Shown here: positions 1-11,800 of the stretch, piece after piece
Position numbering within the stretch: position 1 is the stretch's first letter
How the letters are laid out: each line of letters starts with the position of its first letter
NCBI GenBank assembly: GCA_015227615.1
Contig: JAALGZ010000045.1
Location: forward strand, 186,001-250,000
Length of the DNA stretch: 64,000 nt
DNA from: Labyrinthula sp. Ha
Taxonomy: Eukaryota; Sar; Bigyra; Labyrinthulida; Labyrinthulaceae
Direction of reading: 5' to 3'
Program-made: the position numbers and the translations under genes
Notes under the pieces: generated by a model
Database searches by the model: none
Told to the model about the DNA's origin: nothing
The model's input: only the letters and a program-made list of their open reading frames with translations

Positions 1-44
1 CTAAGGAAACAAAGTGTTTCTAACACCAGTAGATGGAAAATATA

Positions 45-1110
45 CTATATATCAGTCGCAGGATTAAGTGTTTCCTGATTAGTTCCTCCCATACTATTCA
101 AAGGTTTCGTTGAAGTGCTAAACATAAAAAAAAATAAAAGAATTTTACCCATATGAAAGACATTCTTCTGTTCCAGGAATAATAAATCGACTAAAGATAG
201 CAACTAAGGGAAGGGAAGTAACTGATCCAACCAACATAGCATAAATTGAGTGCGTAAGCATTGCCCCTAAATTTTCCATAATCCCACGAATGCAGATTGG
301 AATAGTTATTATATAAAAAGCAACAATACATGCATAGATTACATATTGGTAAATTCTTAGTTTGCTCAATAGACTTTTTACTTTTTTTGCTTTGTCCGTT
401 AAGTTTCTTGTTGAGGAATGATGTCGGTTTAAAAGTTTGATATTATTTATAACCGTTAATAAAGTTTTGTTAATCATAAAAGTTAAAAGTGAACAATTTA
501 TTGCGAAGTGAATTTGACAAATAGCAAGAAAGCTAAGAAAGGAAACCAAATCTTTGAAGAGTATTATACATAAGGGAAAGAGTTTAAGTATGTTGAACCA
601 GATAACACCCTGGAATATGTTGTTCAAACGTCTTGTTTCAGATATATTTTCTGAGAGTCCCATCAGCTTCCTTAAAGTAGGTTGAAAGAAAAAATGCGCC
701 AAATAGAGTGAACTATACGCTTCAGAAAATACTAATCCGTTCAATTTTCCTGCTGTTGTGTCAAAATCAAGATCAATTAAGAAACCGTTATAGGAATATA
801 CAAGTAAAAGTGCACTTCCGAGGATCAAAAAAAGAAGGACTGCTGTATTTTGCCTGAGCATAAATCTTTGTTGTCGCTTATCGGTTTTTGACAACTTGTG
901 CCGAGTAGAGTAAAGTTTGTAAATGTTATGCCGAAGGTATGTAAACAAAGTTAAGAAGAGAATAATGAGGACAAAAGAGTAGAGAAACATACCAAATATT
1001 CTCAAATTTTCTGCAGTTGAACCATAATATTCAAACACAGTGGAGTTGCATTGCGCTATTAAGGGAAAGTCACAATTACTTTCTTCTTCGGTTGTTAACA
1101 TTGTATTCAT
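45..1110 (-). CDS. Seven-transmembrane receptor-like protein (two-exon model)
   Basis: A membrane protein whose hydrophobic segments lie at about residues 37-58, 88-107, 122-142 (weakest), 167-186, 188-212, 253-275 and 283-307, which fits a seven-helix receptor-like fold. There is no cleavable signal; the N-terminus is acidic and carries an NST glycosylation site at residue 22, suggesting it is outside. Read straight through, the frame stops at 145-147 after 321 residues. A GT at 148 and an AG at 118 would remove 31 nt, the same size as the better supported introns elsewhere in this window, and extend the protein by a 24-residue polar tail ending at 45 (344 residues). I prefer the spliced model but both are possible. 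I see no signature that ties it to a named receptor class; a G-protein-linked role is an inference, mildly supported by the RGS gene 3.3 kb away. Confidence 0.6.
118..148 (-). other. Possible 31-nt intron in the 7TM gene
   Basis: Starts GTAAAATTC and ends in a T-rich stretch followed by TTTAG. Its length matches the introns in the E2 and WD40 genes. Splicing keeps the frame open for 24 more codons. Unlike those two genes, no conserved protein sequence confirms it. Confidence 0.5.
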
Positions 1111-4100
1111 TTTTCGAATGTTCCCTGTTGCGATTAACTTTTGGTACTATCCATAAATCGATATATAAAATTATGGGAACTATTAAATTCTGATTACTGT
1201 ATTCTTCGTGTACTTTCATGAATGAATAATAGTATTTATTAAAGTTACATTATATGAGAATTTATATCTCGAGTCTCGATGGTTTTACAGTAATACACTA
1301 TTAATATATTGATTTTAAATGAGATGGGATAAAATAATTAATAAAGAAGAATTTTAAATATTAGCCTAATAAAAATAAAGAAGATTACACAATCTATCGA
1401 ACTTTAAAAGAAGTTAGAAGCACAAAAGAAATTTCAGTTATAATATTACCAGAAAAGATATTTTTAAAAGAATAGAATAGTATAAACAAAAAGACACACC
1501 CCCAGTAATAGAAAACTTTACATTCACTGAACTATTATAAACAAAGTTGATTATTTACTTGACCAATACAATTCTCCCCAATTGTAATAAAAAACTATTT
1601 ATTTCATATTATTTATTATCTGGGGGATAACAATATATATATATATATGATTTTATCCTTGGAATTCAATATACATTATATTTTTAGGAATATATTATTG
1701 ACCTATCTTTTGATAACAGAATCTTAAAAACGATCCCTCTGCTTCATAAATTTTCTTTTAGAGATCAGAAAGAGTTCCATTGTTTATATCATATACAATT
1801 TGCAAAGAAATGCTGTTAGTAATTGAGAAACTCAAAAGGATAACACAAAGCAGAGAGAAGCTAGAATTGCACATGTTTTTCTTATGATTTCCTAAAGGGT
1901 CATTTTTTTCCAGTTTAGCTGAGTTTGAAGGAATATGCCCTAATGTAACTGATACATTGGTGGGACCTGCAAGGTTTCATACAGTTAACATATGTCACAG
2001 CTCATTAAAGTCGCCAAGAAAAGCTTGTAAGTAATATAGTATTTATTAAATAGAGCATTCTTGATATCTTAGTTAATTTGCGGGCCTTAAAAAAATAATA
2101 GTAATATTAAAGAAGAATTTATTGAGTTAAAAAAATTTGTAATTAGTATTTTATTGGTTTTCTTGACAATCTATTTTCAAGTTATGAATTATGAAGTAGT
2201 TAGCCTTACCATATCGTGTATCATATACGTGTAAATAGAATTTAGGCCTCTGAAATATGCCGCTCCTTGTACGCACAAAGGTAATTCCTCAACCCTATCA
2301 CAAGTAAATTTCTAAATTGGACGCAGATTGGACAGCTAATCTAAAACTATAACAAGTACAACACATACGATCCAGGAAGAAACCAAAATCTTTATGGATG
2401 AGCTACGCTGGCAGAAGGAATAATCTAAGAGCTGCTAGCCTTTTCCTAAAATTCTTATTTCTTGGTCCTTGAATTATACTTGAGACAGCTGTTCAAGATA
2501 TTTTTCTAGACCTCAAATAGCCTAAGTATCAAAAGTACGCAAGTAGTAGGACCGTTCTGAGTCTCTCATGCACATCTTAGCTCATGATTATACACTTTTC
2601 CTAATCGAGACAACCTCAGTGAGTGGCCTCCAAACTATGGAAAGATTACCCTATATCAAGAAAAATTATATATTTATAATTTACGCCGCAACGAGAAGAA
2701 ATTAGAAACTCATCTTGAATGTTATATTAATGAACCATATTCCTTTTGAGTAGCAGTCAAACCTCAACATGTGTTCCGAGATCATCCTTTTGCTTTGTGA
2801 TAGTTTGCCTTCATTTAATTAAATAATCTTGGAAGTAAGCAAGTTTCGGCATTAAACTAAGGTGATGGGCAATATAGTCTTACTAGGCAATAAATATATC
2901 CCTCTCTATCCCAGGAAGATCTTCAGAATCTATTGAAGGTAGTAAAATCAACATACTTATTAAACTGATAAACAGGATGATGCACTATATGTAGTTCTTA
3001 GTGATTAGACCTCCTAACAAGGTTAAGTCATCTGTCGATAATTTCCGCGAAACTGCAGTATCACTTTCTAAATCCTCACTACAATGGATTTCCACGAGTT
3101 CAAGGTAACTTGTTGCTCTAATCTAGGCATAATTTCCTTTGAATCTTTAGTAAAAGAGAATTACCTGTGCAATCTCAATTTTTCTAAGCAAGAACTCTAT
3201 TTATTTTAAACTGAATATTACAGAATAGAGCATTGGCATTTACAACATAGATCCCTAACTACGTCCAGTGTTATTTTCTGAGACCTTCATGAAGTTAAAT
3301 TTGAATTAATTTAAATTCGGAAATTCTATATATGTGTTAAAAAAGTGATACCCTGTTTAATTCTTAATAATTGCATGGTTCTCACTAGGTAAGAGAACCT
3401 GTTGATGCAATATTAAATGACATTTTCCGCAACATTCTAAATACTCAGTAGCCTTGAAGTGATATTCTGGGTTTCGAAAGCTTATTTTACGGAGTAAGTA
3501 GCGTAAAGCAAGGTTCAAAAGAGTTCCCTTTCTGTGGTTTTTAGGGTTTCATCAAATAACAAAATAGAGACCATCTGTAACGAGATTATGCCCATGTCGA
3601 TATTTAATACCATCACCTGCTATCTAGCTATCATCTTGTTTCCAACAACTTGTTTCCTGGTTTGTACAAGTAGTTAAGTAGTTGGCAGAATTCAGATGAC
3701 CATATGATAATATTAGATTGCAATTAAGTGTTTTTCCTCCAAGAAAGACTTACATGAAACCATGGAAAGAACCCTGATCAGATGTTACTGCATATGTAAA
3801 GCATACAGGGGGAGTGGAAAATATTTGTTTTCTCTAACGTCTGAACAATGGTGAAGAAAAGTGAAAGAGAAGAAGAAGTTGAACTAAAAAGGCACAAAGG
3901 AAACATGCTCTTGGTTCCGGGTATTTCAGTATGCACAAAGTCTTGAAACCAAAACTTCTTCGCCCTCTAGAGAGCCAATTTGTTGTAAATGTTGGATATC
4001 TTACTAACAAGATTGTCACATTGTACAATCAGACCTCAACTGCAAAACCCCACACAAGATGTTCTCAACCGTTAATGGCTTTTCTTTCTTTTTAGCCCCA

Positions 4101-4377
4101 AAATAACAATTGATAAATTTCATTTAATTTTTATGTACTTTCTGCCCAAAGCAATTATTTAATAAAATTATCAGAAATTAAGGTGACTTGCAACGTGAAA
4201 ACTTAAATTCTTGTTTAAATCATTCAATAAACTTTTTACGTCAAATGCATAACTACAAAGTGTGTTCAAATAATATCCATATTTTAAAATTCTATTGCGA
4301 CTTTTTCTTATTTTATTTTCTAAAATTAAAAAGACATAAATACTTATTTCACTTTGATCATACTATGATTTTATAAC
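1111..4377. other. Gene-poor interval
   Basis: No convincing gene. The first few hundred bases and the stretch 1600-1700 are AT-rich, with an (AT)n run at about 1633-1648. The rest is dense in stops on both strands. A 33-codon ATG frame at about 3852-3950 on the + strand and a 64-codon frame opposite it have no recognisable features. The last 300 bases before 4378 are AT-rich and probably the 3' flank of the RGS gene. Confidence 0.6.
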
Positions 4378-5559
4378 TTATACGTCAATAATTGCGGTTT
4401 CAGCTTCTGTTCGCAACGTAATAAGAAAATCAAATAAATCTCTTCCTTCATCTAAATTATCAAACCACTGGTCAAACTGCTCCCATTCCATAGAATTATT
4501 AAATAAAGAACAGTTTTTATCAAACCCTAATTTTTGTACAAATCTAGGATAAGGTCCAGAGTGAATTAAACTTATAACCTCACTTTTAATCGAGTCAAAA
4601 ATACTCGAGTTTAAATTTCCTTCTTTATCAGGTTTAGAAAAAAAAATATCTCTTTCCAAATCTTTTCTTATTTCACCAAATACATTAATCTCTTTTTGTG
4701 AGTTTTCACGAACAAAACTATTATAAATATCTTTTGCTTCATTTACTGGAACTTTTTCTTGTAACTTATTCACTACAGAATAAAACATAATTAATTCTTC
4801 TGTTCTATTTGATTGCATAAAGTTAAAAAATTTTTGTGCTGCTGAAGGAATAAAAGTAAAAAAAGTTTCAAAAAACCTTTCTTCACCTAAATTACAACTC
4901 AAAATATATCTTAACATAGAATTTAATGCGTTTATAGATAACTCTTCATCAAGAGCAAATAAACTAAAAACAAGAACAGCAACATCATCTGTATCTTGAA
5001 CTAACAACCATAGAATTCCAACGACATCAGCTAAAAATAACTTTCCTTCATCTCTTGAAGCTAAGAAAGAAAAACTTTCCCAGCCTTTTCTTGTAAACCC
5101 AAGTTGTTTTTTTATAATAGATCTTGGAAGTTTTGTTTTTCTAGTATCTAATTTTCCTTGTAAATATAAGTTCTCCAATCGAGTTAAACTTGAACTTGTT
5201 GTTTCATCGGAATTTTTAAAACTACACACTTTGGAAACAACTATTTTTTCTAACCTAGAATAACTTCCTTTATAAACTTGTGGTGTTTTTGTATGTTGAA
5301 AAAGAGAATCTAAAAAAGAGACTCTTTCTGGTTTACCATTTCTTTTGGGTTGGGGTTCATCAACTTTATGTTTGTCTACTGAAGTAAAAGAGGTTAGTTT
5401 TGGTTGTTCCATATCTTCTCCTGAAGATGGTTTGCGTGAAAAGAATTCATCATTATTAAATAACTTACTTCCAAATCCAACAGAAAGAAATCTTTTTGGT
5501 GGTCTGTACAATGTGCGTCCAAAGAATGATGGTTGTTTTGACTTGTCATTTCTGTTCAT
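4378..5559 (-). CDS. RGS-domain protein with degenerate EF-hand-like region
   Basis: A 393-residue protein. Residues about 240-346 read as a regulator of G-protein signalling domain: the opening FFNFMQSNRTEELIMFY, the middle NEAKDIYNSFV followed by KEIN, and the late FDSIKSEVISL with PYPRFVQ match the helix pattern of RGS domains, which speed GTP hydrolysis by heterotrimeric G-alpha subunits. Residues about 145-220 resemble the helices of neuronal-calcium-sensor EF-hands (FLADVVGILWLL, then LVFSLFALDEELSINALNSM), but the calcium-ligand loop is not preserved, so calcium binding is doubtful. The N-terminal 100 residues are basic and low in structure. No membrane helix. The ATG at 5559 is 252 bp from the divergent acyl-CoA-binding gene. 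The RGS call comes from motif memory, not a database search. Confidence 0.7.
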   Translation of the reverse strand: MNRNDKSKQPSFFGRTLYRPPKRFLSVGFGSKLFNNDEFFSRKPSSGEDMEQPKLTSFTSVDKHKVDEPQPKRNGKPERVSFLDSLFQHTKTPQVYKGSYSRLEKIVVSKVCSFKNSDETTSSSLTRLENLYLQGKLDTRKTKLPRSIIKKQLGFTRKGWESFSFLASRDEGKLFLADVVGILWLLVQDTDDVAVLVFSLFALDEELSINALNSMLRYILSCNLGEERFFETFFTFIPSAAQKFFNFMQSNRTEELIMFYSVVNKLQEKVPVNEAKDIYNSFVRENSQKEINVFGEIRKDLERDIFFSKPDKEGNLNSSIFDSIKSEVISLIHSGPYPRFVQKLGFDKNCSLFNNSMEWEQFDQWFDNLDEGRDLFDFLITLRTEAETAIIDV

Positions 5560-5810
5560 TTCTGTTTTCCTGTTTTCCTACTGGGATTAACTGCACAAAT
5601 ATATTACCCGTATTGATATTAAAATTATATAATATATACCATAATTATATATAAATAAAAAGAAACTGCACTCTCATTATCATGTTTGCTGAAGTTTCTA
5701 TCTTGTACATCTTTTATACTATCCGTTAGCAGATAATTATTAATAAATACAGTTTTGAAAAAAATAAATCGTACACAAGAGAAATCAATAAGACAAAAGA
5801 AAGACAAAAG
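5560..5810. promoter_or_regulatory. Divergent intergenic region, RGS / acyl-CoA-binding genes
   Basis: A 251-bp AT-rich stretch between two start codons that face away from each other, so it must carry both promoters. I see no CCAAT box like those in the two other divergent promoters of this window. Confidence 0.5.
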
Positions 5811-6107
5811 ATGGTTAGTTTAGATGAATTAGTTGCTCTCCCTGAATCTGAGTTGCAGAAAAAGTTTGATGAAGCAGTAAATACTGTAAAGACAGGTCCA
5901 GCAAAGGAGGGTGTTACAAACGATCAGAAATTAAAGGTTTACGCCTTGTTTAAACAAGTGAATTTTGGAGATAATACTGATGCACAACCTTGGGCTGTTC
6001 AATTAGAAAAAAGAGCTAAATGGGATGCTTGGAATGCTGAAAAAGGTAAATCTAAATCTCAGGCAATGGCAGAGTATGTGATTGAGATTGGAAAACAAAT
6101 GTCTTAA
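5811..6107 (+). CDS. Acyl-CoA-binding protein
   Basis: A 98-residue soluble protein of the size typical for single-domain ACBPs. It binds long-chain acyl-CoA esters in the cytosol and delivers them to lipid synthesis and oxidation. The family's four-helix core is visible: LQKKFDEAVNTVK in helix 1, the ligand-contact stretch LKVYALFKQV (Tyr44, Lys48, Gln49) in helix 2, and KRAKWDAWNAEKGKSK (Lys70, Trp71, Trp74) in helix 3, ending with a MAEYVIEIGKQ helix. No signal peptide and no extra domain. The start ATG follows an A-rich leader and the family aligns from its first residues. It lies 65 bp upstream of the co-oriented CCDC81-like gene. Confidence 0.95.
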   Translation: MVSLDELVALPESELQKKFDEAVNTVKTGPAKEGVTNDQKLKVYALFKQVNFGDNTDAQPWAVQLEKRAKWDAWNAEKGKSKSQAMAEYVIEIGKQMS

Positions 6108-6172
6108 GTTTTAAACTGGTTTTTTAATCGTTTAAGTCAAGATTTTGCGATTAAGAAGTTGTTTCGAATAGA

Positions 6173-7474
6173 ATGAAGTGTTTCACTGAAAGTGAAATGT
6201 TTAAAGATCTTCTAAAGGTTTACGAAGGAGGAGATGAAGAAGATCCGTTTCTCAGGGAAAGGATTAAGCAAAGAGTAACTTTGTACAAAGAAGCCAAGGA
6301 AGAAGTTTCCTTGGATCAAGTAAAGAATTTTTGGAAGAAGCTTTGTCAATGTATTAAGGATGAGATAGAAAGGGATAATGTTGTTCTATTTCCACGATTC
6401 TGTCGCTTGTCGAAAGCTCAATTTAATCTTTCTGCTGATTTTAAGCAAGCCTCAGGAATTAAGTTTGTGGAGAACGAGTCAAAAACAATGGAGAAAACCT
6501 ACCAAGATGCGTTTGAACTAAGAGCTACTCAATTCTCACTTTGTCTTTTTTTAGGTTACTCAAAGTACTTAATTAAGTTTTTCCTTCAGGAATCTGTAAA
6601 TTGGATTTGTCAAAAGATTTTAGAAAACAAAGGCCCATTGAAAATTAACTTTGATGATTGTGGATTTCTTTTTGTTGATCATCAAATTGCTCGTTTTACA
6701 TTTTCAAAAGAAAAAGAACCAGAAGGATTAAGTGTAAAGTCACTTTCAAAACCTCTTTTTTTCAAGGATCCAGTTGTTAGAGAAAGAAGGATTCCAGGTC
6801 CAAAAAACAGTCAAGCAATTAAATTAGCATTTAAGCTTCAAGATGAGCTTCTTAGACAAGAAGCTAAGGAGATTGAAAAAAGACGAAAAGAAATCTCCTC
6901 TCGAGAAGAGCTAAGACATCAAATTGAAGACAACAAACAAAAAAGACGAAAGAATTTATTGAAAGCACAGAAGAAGTTTCATTTCCTTCAATTTGAAGAA
7001 AGATCCCAAAGAAAAAAGAATGAAGTTAAGCAAATTCGAGCCCCTGGAATTTTCATAGAAGAAAAAGAGTTTGATTTTTCACGATGTAATTCTCAACCTT
7101 CGTTTGGGCATTTTCGATGTGGTAAGATTAGAAGAAGAGTTACACCTTTTCCAATAGAAAAAACCCCGGGTTTGAAAGCACACAAAAAACTAATTGAGAC
7201 TAGAAAAAAATTTCGTGAGCATCTGAGCAGACAAGAAGAAGAGAAATTTAAGAAGATAAAAGAAAAAAAGTTAAGAGATTTGGAAATTGATTTAAGTTCT
7301 GCTGAAATTAATAAAATCTTAGAAGTTGAAGAAAAGAAGAGTTTTAAGAAGAAACAAAGCAAACTTAGAGAGGAACTTTTTGAGTCCTGGAAAATACAAA
7401 CTGAGATTAGAAGTCTTCAAAGATCATTATCAGATATTCATAATGGTGTAGCCAAAAAAGACATTCTTAAATGA
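6173..7474 (+). CDS. CCDC81-like HU-domain coiled-coil protein
   Basis: A 433-residue protein. Its N-terminal half resembles the paired HU-like domains of CCDC81, a centrosome/cilium-associated family: residues 45-100 (VKNFWKKLCQCIKDEIERDN, then VLFPRF) match the first unit, and residues 130-180 (ICQKILENKGPLKINFDDCG, then FLFVDHQIARFTF) the second. The remainder, from about 215, is strongly charged and rich in Lys/Glu, with long coiled-coil stretches at about 215-275 and 335-430. If the assignment is right, the organism has basal bodies or flagella. The match is to pattern and spacing, not strong identity. The stop is 158 bp from the convergent stop of the zinc-finger gene. Confidence 0.6.
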   Translation: MKCFTESEMFKDLLKVYEGGDEEDPFLRERIKQRVTLYKEAKEEVSLDQVKNFWKKLCQCIKDEIERDNVVLFPRFCRLSKAQFNLSADFKQASGIKFVENESKTMEKTYQDAFELRATQFSLCLFLGYSKYLIKFFLQESVNWICQKILENKGPLKINFDDCGFLFVDHQIARFTFSKEKEPEGLSVKSLSKPLFFKDPVVRERRIPGPKNSQAIKLAFKLQDELLRQEAKEIEKRRKEISSREELRHQIEDNKQKRRKNLLKAQKKFHFLQFEERSQRKKNEVKQIRAPGIFIEEKEFDFSRCNSQPSFGHFRCGKIRRRVTPFPIEKTPGLKAHKKLIETRKKFREHLSRQEEEKFKKIKEKKLRDLEIDLSSAEINKILEVEEKKSFKKKQSKLREELFESWKIQTEIRSLQRSLSDIHNGVAKKDILK

Positions 7475-7632
7475 AAAAAACAATTGGTAAGTTCAAAATA
7501 ATCAAGACTTAAAAAAACTAACACTTCAAATCCTTAAATAAAACCTCATAGAACTCGTTTACACCGCTAAATAGACCGATCGTACTGGGACTCTACTTAA
7601 CCAAAATAACTAATGAACAACACCCAAACCTA

Positions 7633-8805
7633 TTATTTTCGCAAGTTTTCTTTATAAAACATATCTTTAGGACTCATGCCATTTACACCAGTTTTTAACC
7701 CATTACCCATATTCTCAGATGGTGGAATGTTTGTTGGTTTAGGGGCTCTACACTTCCTCATATTACAAACTACACGTTCTGCATAGTTTAGATTTCCACA
7801 GGATAAACAAGCCCAGGATCCAGGTGGTGTGTTTACACCAAATCCACCTGGTTTGGGTGCTCTACATTTTCTCATGTTGCAAACATGTCGCCAAGAGTAG
7901 TTTTTGTTTCCACAAACCTGGCAAATCCAATCCTTTCCAGTATCTCTTTTTTTATAATGGTTCTGTGTTGGGCTTGAAGAAGGCGAATTGTGACTTTTTT
8001 GTGAAACAAAATGAGGATAACTATGTCCATTTTGCTGCTGTTGTTGTTGCTGGTACATATTTCTCATTGCAAACTGTTGATCTGTTGGATAATTAGAATA
8101 TTCTCTATCCAAACTCTGCTTTAAATACATATCGTTTTGCTGATTAAGTGCATAATAATCCAACCCCGTCTTTTCCCCTAGTCCCCCGGTAATGCCATAT
8201 TGTGATATTTCAGGATAGTACCCATTTATGTTAGTTGAGTTAAATCGAGAGAGAGGAGAAAAAGATGGATTTGTATTCAAAGGACTTTTTTTAGGAAGTT
8301 GACTATCTTCATAACCCTGTTGTTCAGATAGATTATACCTTCCAAAGTCCGATTCGGACCTATCTCTAGAAATTTGGTTTAAGAAGAAAGGATCAGAATT
8401 TAAATCATGAATTGTATTGGCATAATCTCTTGCTCGTTGAGGTTGAATAGTATCAATTTCACCAGATTTTGAGTCATCTAGAGTTAAACTTGAGAAATCA
8501 AGATCAAACAGTGAGTTCACTTTTGCTTTTGGGCCTGGAAAAAGTTGACCTTGAGATTTAGATCTTCTTCTTCCTAATCCAAGTCCAGGAGGAGGTTGCG
8601 AAAGTGTTTTATTTTGGGCAGAATTAGCAGATGAAACAGATGTAGATAAAGAATCGTTGAAGTTAAAACGAAGGGTAGAAACAGGATTCATCTTAGGAGA
8701 GGTTGCTGAAGAGAAATTGTGAGCCGAGGATTCAGGAGATTCGTTAATGTGTGAATAGGTTGTACTTCGAGTACGGAATTGGTTTTGGTTTAGCTCGGAA
8801 TTCAT
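7633..8805 (-). CDS. RanBP2-type zinc-finger RNA-binding protein
   Basis: A 390-residue, mostly disordered protein rich in Ser, Asn, Gln and Pro, with two C-terminal RanBP2-type zinc fingers. Finger 1 has Trp293 and cysteines 295, 298, 309 and 314; finger 2 has Trp331 and cysteines 333, 336, 347 and 352. Both share the stretch CNMRKCRAPKP, the form found in ZRANB2-like and plant RNA-binding members that recognise single-stranded RNA. A seven-glutamine run lies at residues 252-258. There is no catalytic domain and no RRM. A role in mRNA processing is inferred from the finger subtype. The ATG at 8805 is the first in frame, and a CCAAT box lies at 8941-8945 upstream. Confidence 0.85.
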   Translation of the reverse strand: MNSELNQNQFRTRSTTYSHINESPESSAHNFSSATSPKMNPVSTLRFNFNDSLSTSVSSANSAQNKTLSQPPPGLGLGRRRSKSQGQLFPGPKAKVNSLFDLDFSSLTLDDSKSGEIDTIQPQRARDYANTIHDLNSDPFFLNQISRDRSESDFGRYNLSEQQGYEDSQLPKKSPLNTNPSFSPLSRFNSTNINGYYPEISQYGITGGLGEKTGLDYYALNQQNDMYLKQSLDREYSNYPTDQQFAMRNMYQQQQQQQNGHSYPHFVSQKSHNSPSSSPTQNHYKKRDTGKDWICQVCGNKNYSWRHVCNMRKCRAPKPGGFGVNTPPGSWACLSCGNLNYAERVVCNMRKCRAPKPTNIPPSENMGNGLKTGVNGMSPKDMFYKENLRK

Positions 8806-11800
8806 CAGGAGATTGAGTTTGCTTGTTGGATGATTTGTGCTGAATGAATTTTCACTCCTTTTTCTTTTTTTTAATTTTGGGCAATTAAATTATTATATAT
8901 GAATTAGTATTCCTGGGATATTTCTGGAACATTAGTAGACCAATGAAAAGATTAGATTTAATTAATAAATGATATGATTGGAGGAAGTAGGATTCTGTAG
9001 AAATGAATGGGAAATATTAATATATGTGTTAGAATAAAGAAAATAATAAGAATGCAATAGAAGATTTGGTTCTCATATCCCCGGAAAAAAAAAGATAAAC
9101 TAAGATAGAAATTTTAGCTTTTCTTCTTTCTTTTACATAATTAGTTTCAACTAGAAAAAGATATTACTCATCCAGATGAGAAAACTCAGAGTACTCTAGA
9201 TTGAAAAGTAAATGGTTCTTGTGTTGAATTATCCTTTGATAAAGGAGCTTAACCTGGCAATTTAAGAGGTTATTTGTTTCGCTGCAGAGACACACAAAGT
9301 TGTTCAATTTGTAGAACACTCCCGCAATGTTTAAAGCTATTTTCTTGTTTTCCTAAATATAGTCACATTAGCAGCGTAGAGTAAAATGTCTTTCCTCAGA
9401 AAAAGAATTTCATTTTCATCAAAGATAATTTTCTTTCCAAGATGCAAGAACATATTTGAGCAGTGGTTCAGATGAATTGAACTGAACTTCCAACCTTCAT
9501 AAAGATTTCATTTCCTTACAAAATACTTTATAATCCAACATAATCAAACATAAAAATCGACTTTTGAGAACCAGAAAAAGACAAACTACTTCAATCATTA
9601 AGTCAATTCCAGAACACCAGAATTTAATTAGAAAAAATAAATAAATAAATAAATGCTGGCTTCTCCTTGCTTGCTGAGCATTCTTTAGCTTAATAATAGT
9701 AGGGACATGTCAAGACGGACTATTAACAAGCTAGACCCTTCGCACTTGATGAGCAATCTCGAAAGAGAACTGGCAAACAAAAAAATACCAATGAACAACC
9801 AAAGTTCTATATTAATCAAAAGTTTTACCCCTCATAGCTGAAATAAACCCATGTTTCTCAATTTTCGACGACTATGAGATCTTAAATAATCCGGAAGCAA
9901 GGATTTATTGTCAGTTGTTTTAACACTATAGATTAAGAAAAAAATGACTAGAACATTCATTTAATATTTTATTGCATTTTGCGTTCGGAAAATTCCATTA
10001 TTACTCATCTGACGCAAAGAGAAAACAGTAAGAGCGTATACCTTATTGAAATATTCCTGATAAACTTATCCATTTATACCTATTACCTACACTCTATAGA
10101 TATAACTGTTGACAAAAAAATAATTTATTTCATAGGTTGGGAGGATACTTTTTACCCATCAAGAAATTTTGCCCGGGTTGAATAATGCCGAGAAACTATA
10201 TCTGAAGGGAGAGTAGTCATTCCAGGAACAAAGAACTCCTTGATTCTGTAGCTTCTATTAAGAACCTAGAACAAGGTCTCGTGTATCAGATTAGGTATTT
10301 GGTAAACATTTTGAACTTGATACTTACTTTGGCTGGAATTCTTGAAACTGAAGCTGATACTCGAACAGAATCAGAAAAAAAACTCAAGCCACTGATAGCA
10401 ACCTCCTGCGGCCGCGTAGAGACACACAGTTACACACCCTTTAGAATACCCGTAGATATTGGTATTGATTTATTGATAAATTATTTCAAAATATATCTTC
10501 CATGTTTTTCTTTTTGATTTATTCCAACAATTCCCCAGCCTATTTGATTACTGATATGTGATTATTGTTCTTAAGAACTAGTTTGAGTCACTCGATTCCG
10601 GATCAAAAGGGGTGTTGAACTATATAGGTTTTGCATCTTATGGGGCCGTCTATAAGTGGGGACTTAGCAACTCAGTTTAGTATGCTCCATGATTTTTCAT
10701 GGTCATATACCTCATTAGAAGAAGCTATACACAGGTTATATATGGCGAAGAAGGTCTTTTTACGTTAGTACTATGTGGGCAAACTTAGTAATTATTTTGT
10801 CTGATGGCCGCAAGAAACTTAAATCTTTCGCTAAGAATAAAAATACCAGGTTTGCTATTGATAACGAAAATAAAAATTATAACTATTTGAACGTCGGTAG
10901 CACATATTCTGATCTATCCATATTCCCAAGGACGTAATTGTAAGGTAGCATAAGCGATTAACAGAGAGTTTATAGAGCAAAACATATAGAAGATAACTAA
11001 GCTATCAAAACTTAATCCTTTTGAAAAGAATTCTTAACAATAGCACATGGGGCATAAAGTTGCAAAAATAATATGAATTTTTGCCGTGAAAAAATAGTTA
11101 AAGCCGTAGTACCAAAAATCTATCGTAGTATGGGGTCTGTTTTTCTAATAGGATTATATCAAATCCAAAAAAAGCATCATACTTTGATTAATTCATTTAA
11201 ACAAAATCACAGTTAACGGCTTTGATCAGTGTATTTTGATAACTCAACATAAAATTGTGCTGAAACTTTCTCTTGGAAAAATTTAATGGTGCTCATAGAT
11301 TCAAATTATTTAATGTCTTCTTAGGCACATTCAATCAAGCCTACTTATTTTAAATATAGTTAATTCTGTAGGCTATAAGTAGAAGTTTTCCCGTATTATT
11401 TAGAAATTTATGCAGATACTATGAGACTCGCCAGATGTATTATTAACATGTTTCTTAAAGTCATATTAAAGAAAAGATACAGAGGCCAAATACTAGTTTA
11501 GTTATTCCGGACTCACCCAATATATGAATTTATAGCTACATAGAAAAACTAAAGTAATTAACCTGTTTCCTTGAGACAACATACTAGTATTGAAAGATTG
11601 TTATAACCTTTTCGTTTTAAAATGAAAGGTTTGGTAACTTTGCAACTCTGGAAAGCTATATATATATTAGAGTTGAAACAAAATGTATCGAGAAGAGAGA
11701 TTAGTTAGGATAAAATTATGCTGGTATGTTTCGGGAAAAACTGGAATATGTACCGTGTTCATAGTGTGGGTAGTTCACTATAATCGAGACTTATGCGGTG

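Noticed and set aside
3834-4028. A 64-codon minus-strand frame and a 33-codon plus-strand frame in the same place
   Set aside because: No recognisable domain, no flanking gene structure and no supporting splice pattern.
10128-10185. A short stretch (YFIGWEDTFYPSRNFARVE) faintly like the end of a chromodomain, as found in old retroelements
   Set aside because: Too short and isolated; no other element parts or end repeats nearby. Chance is as likely.
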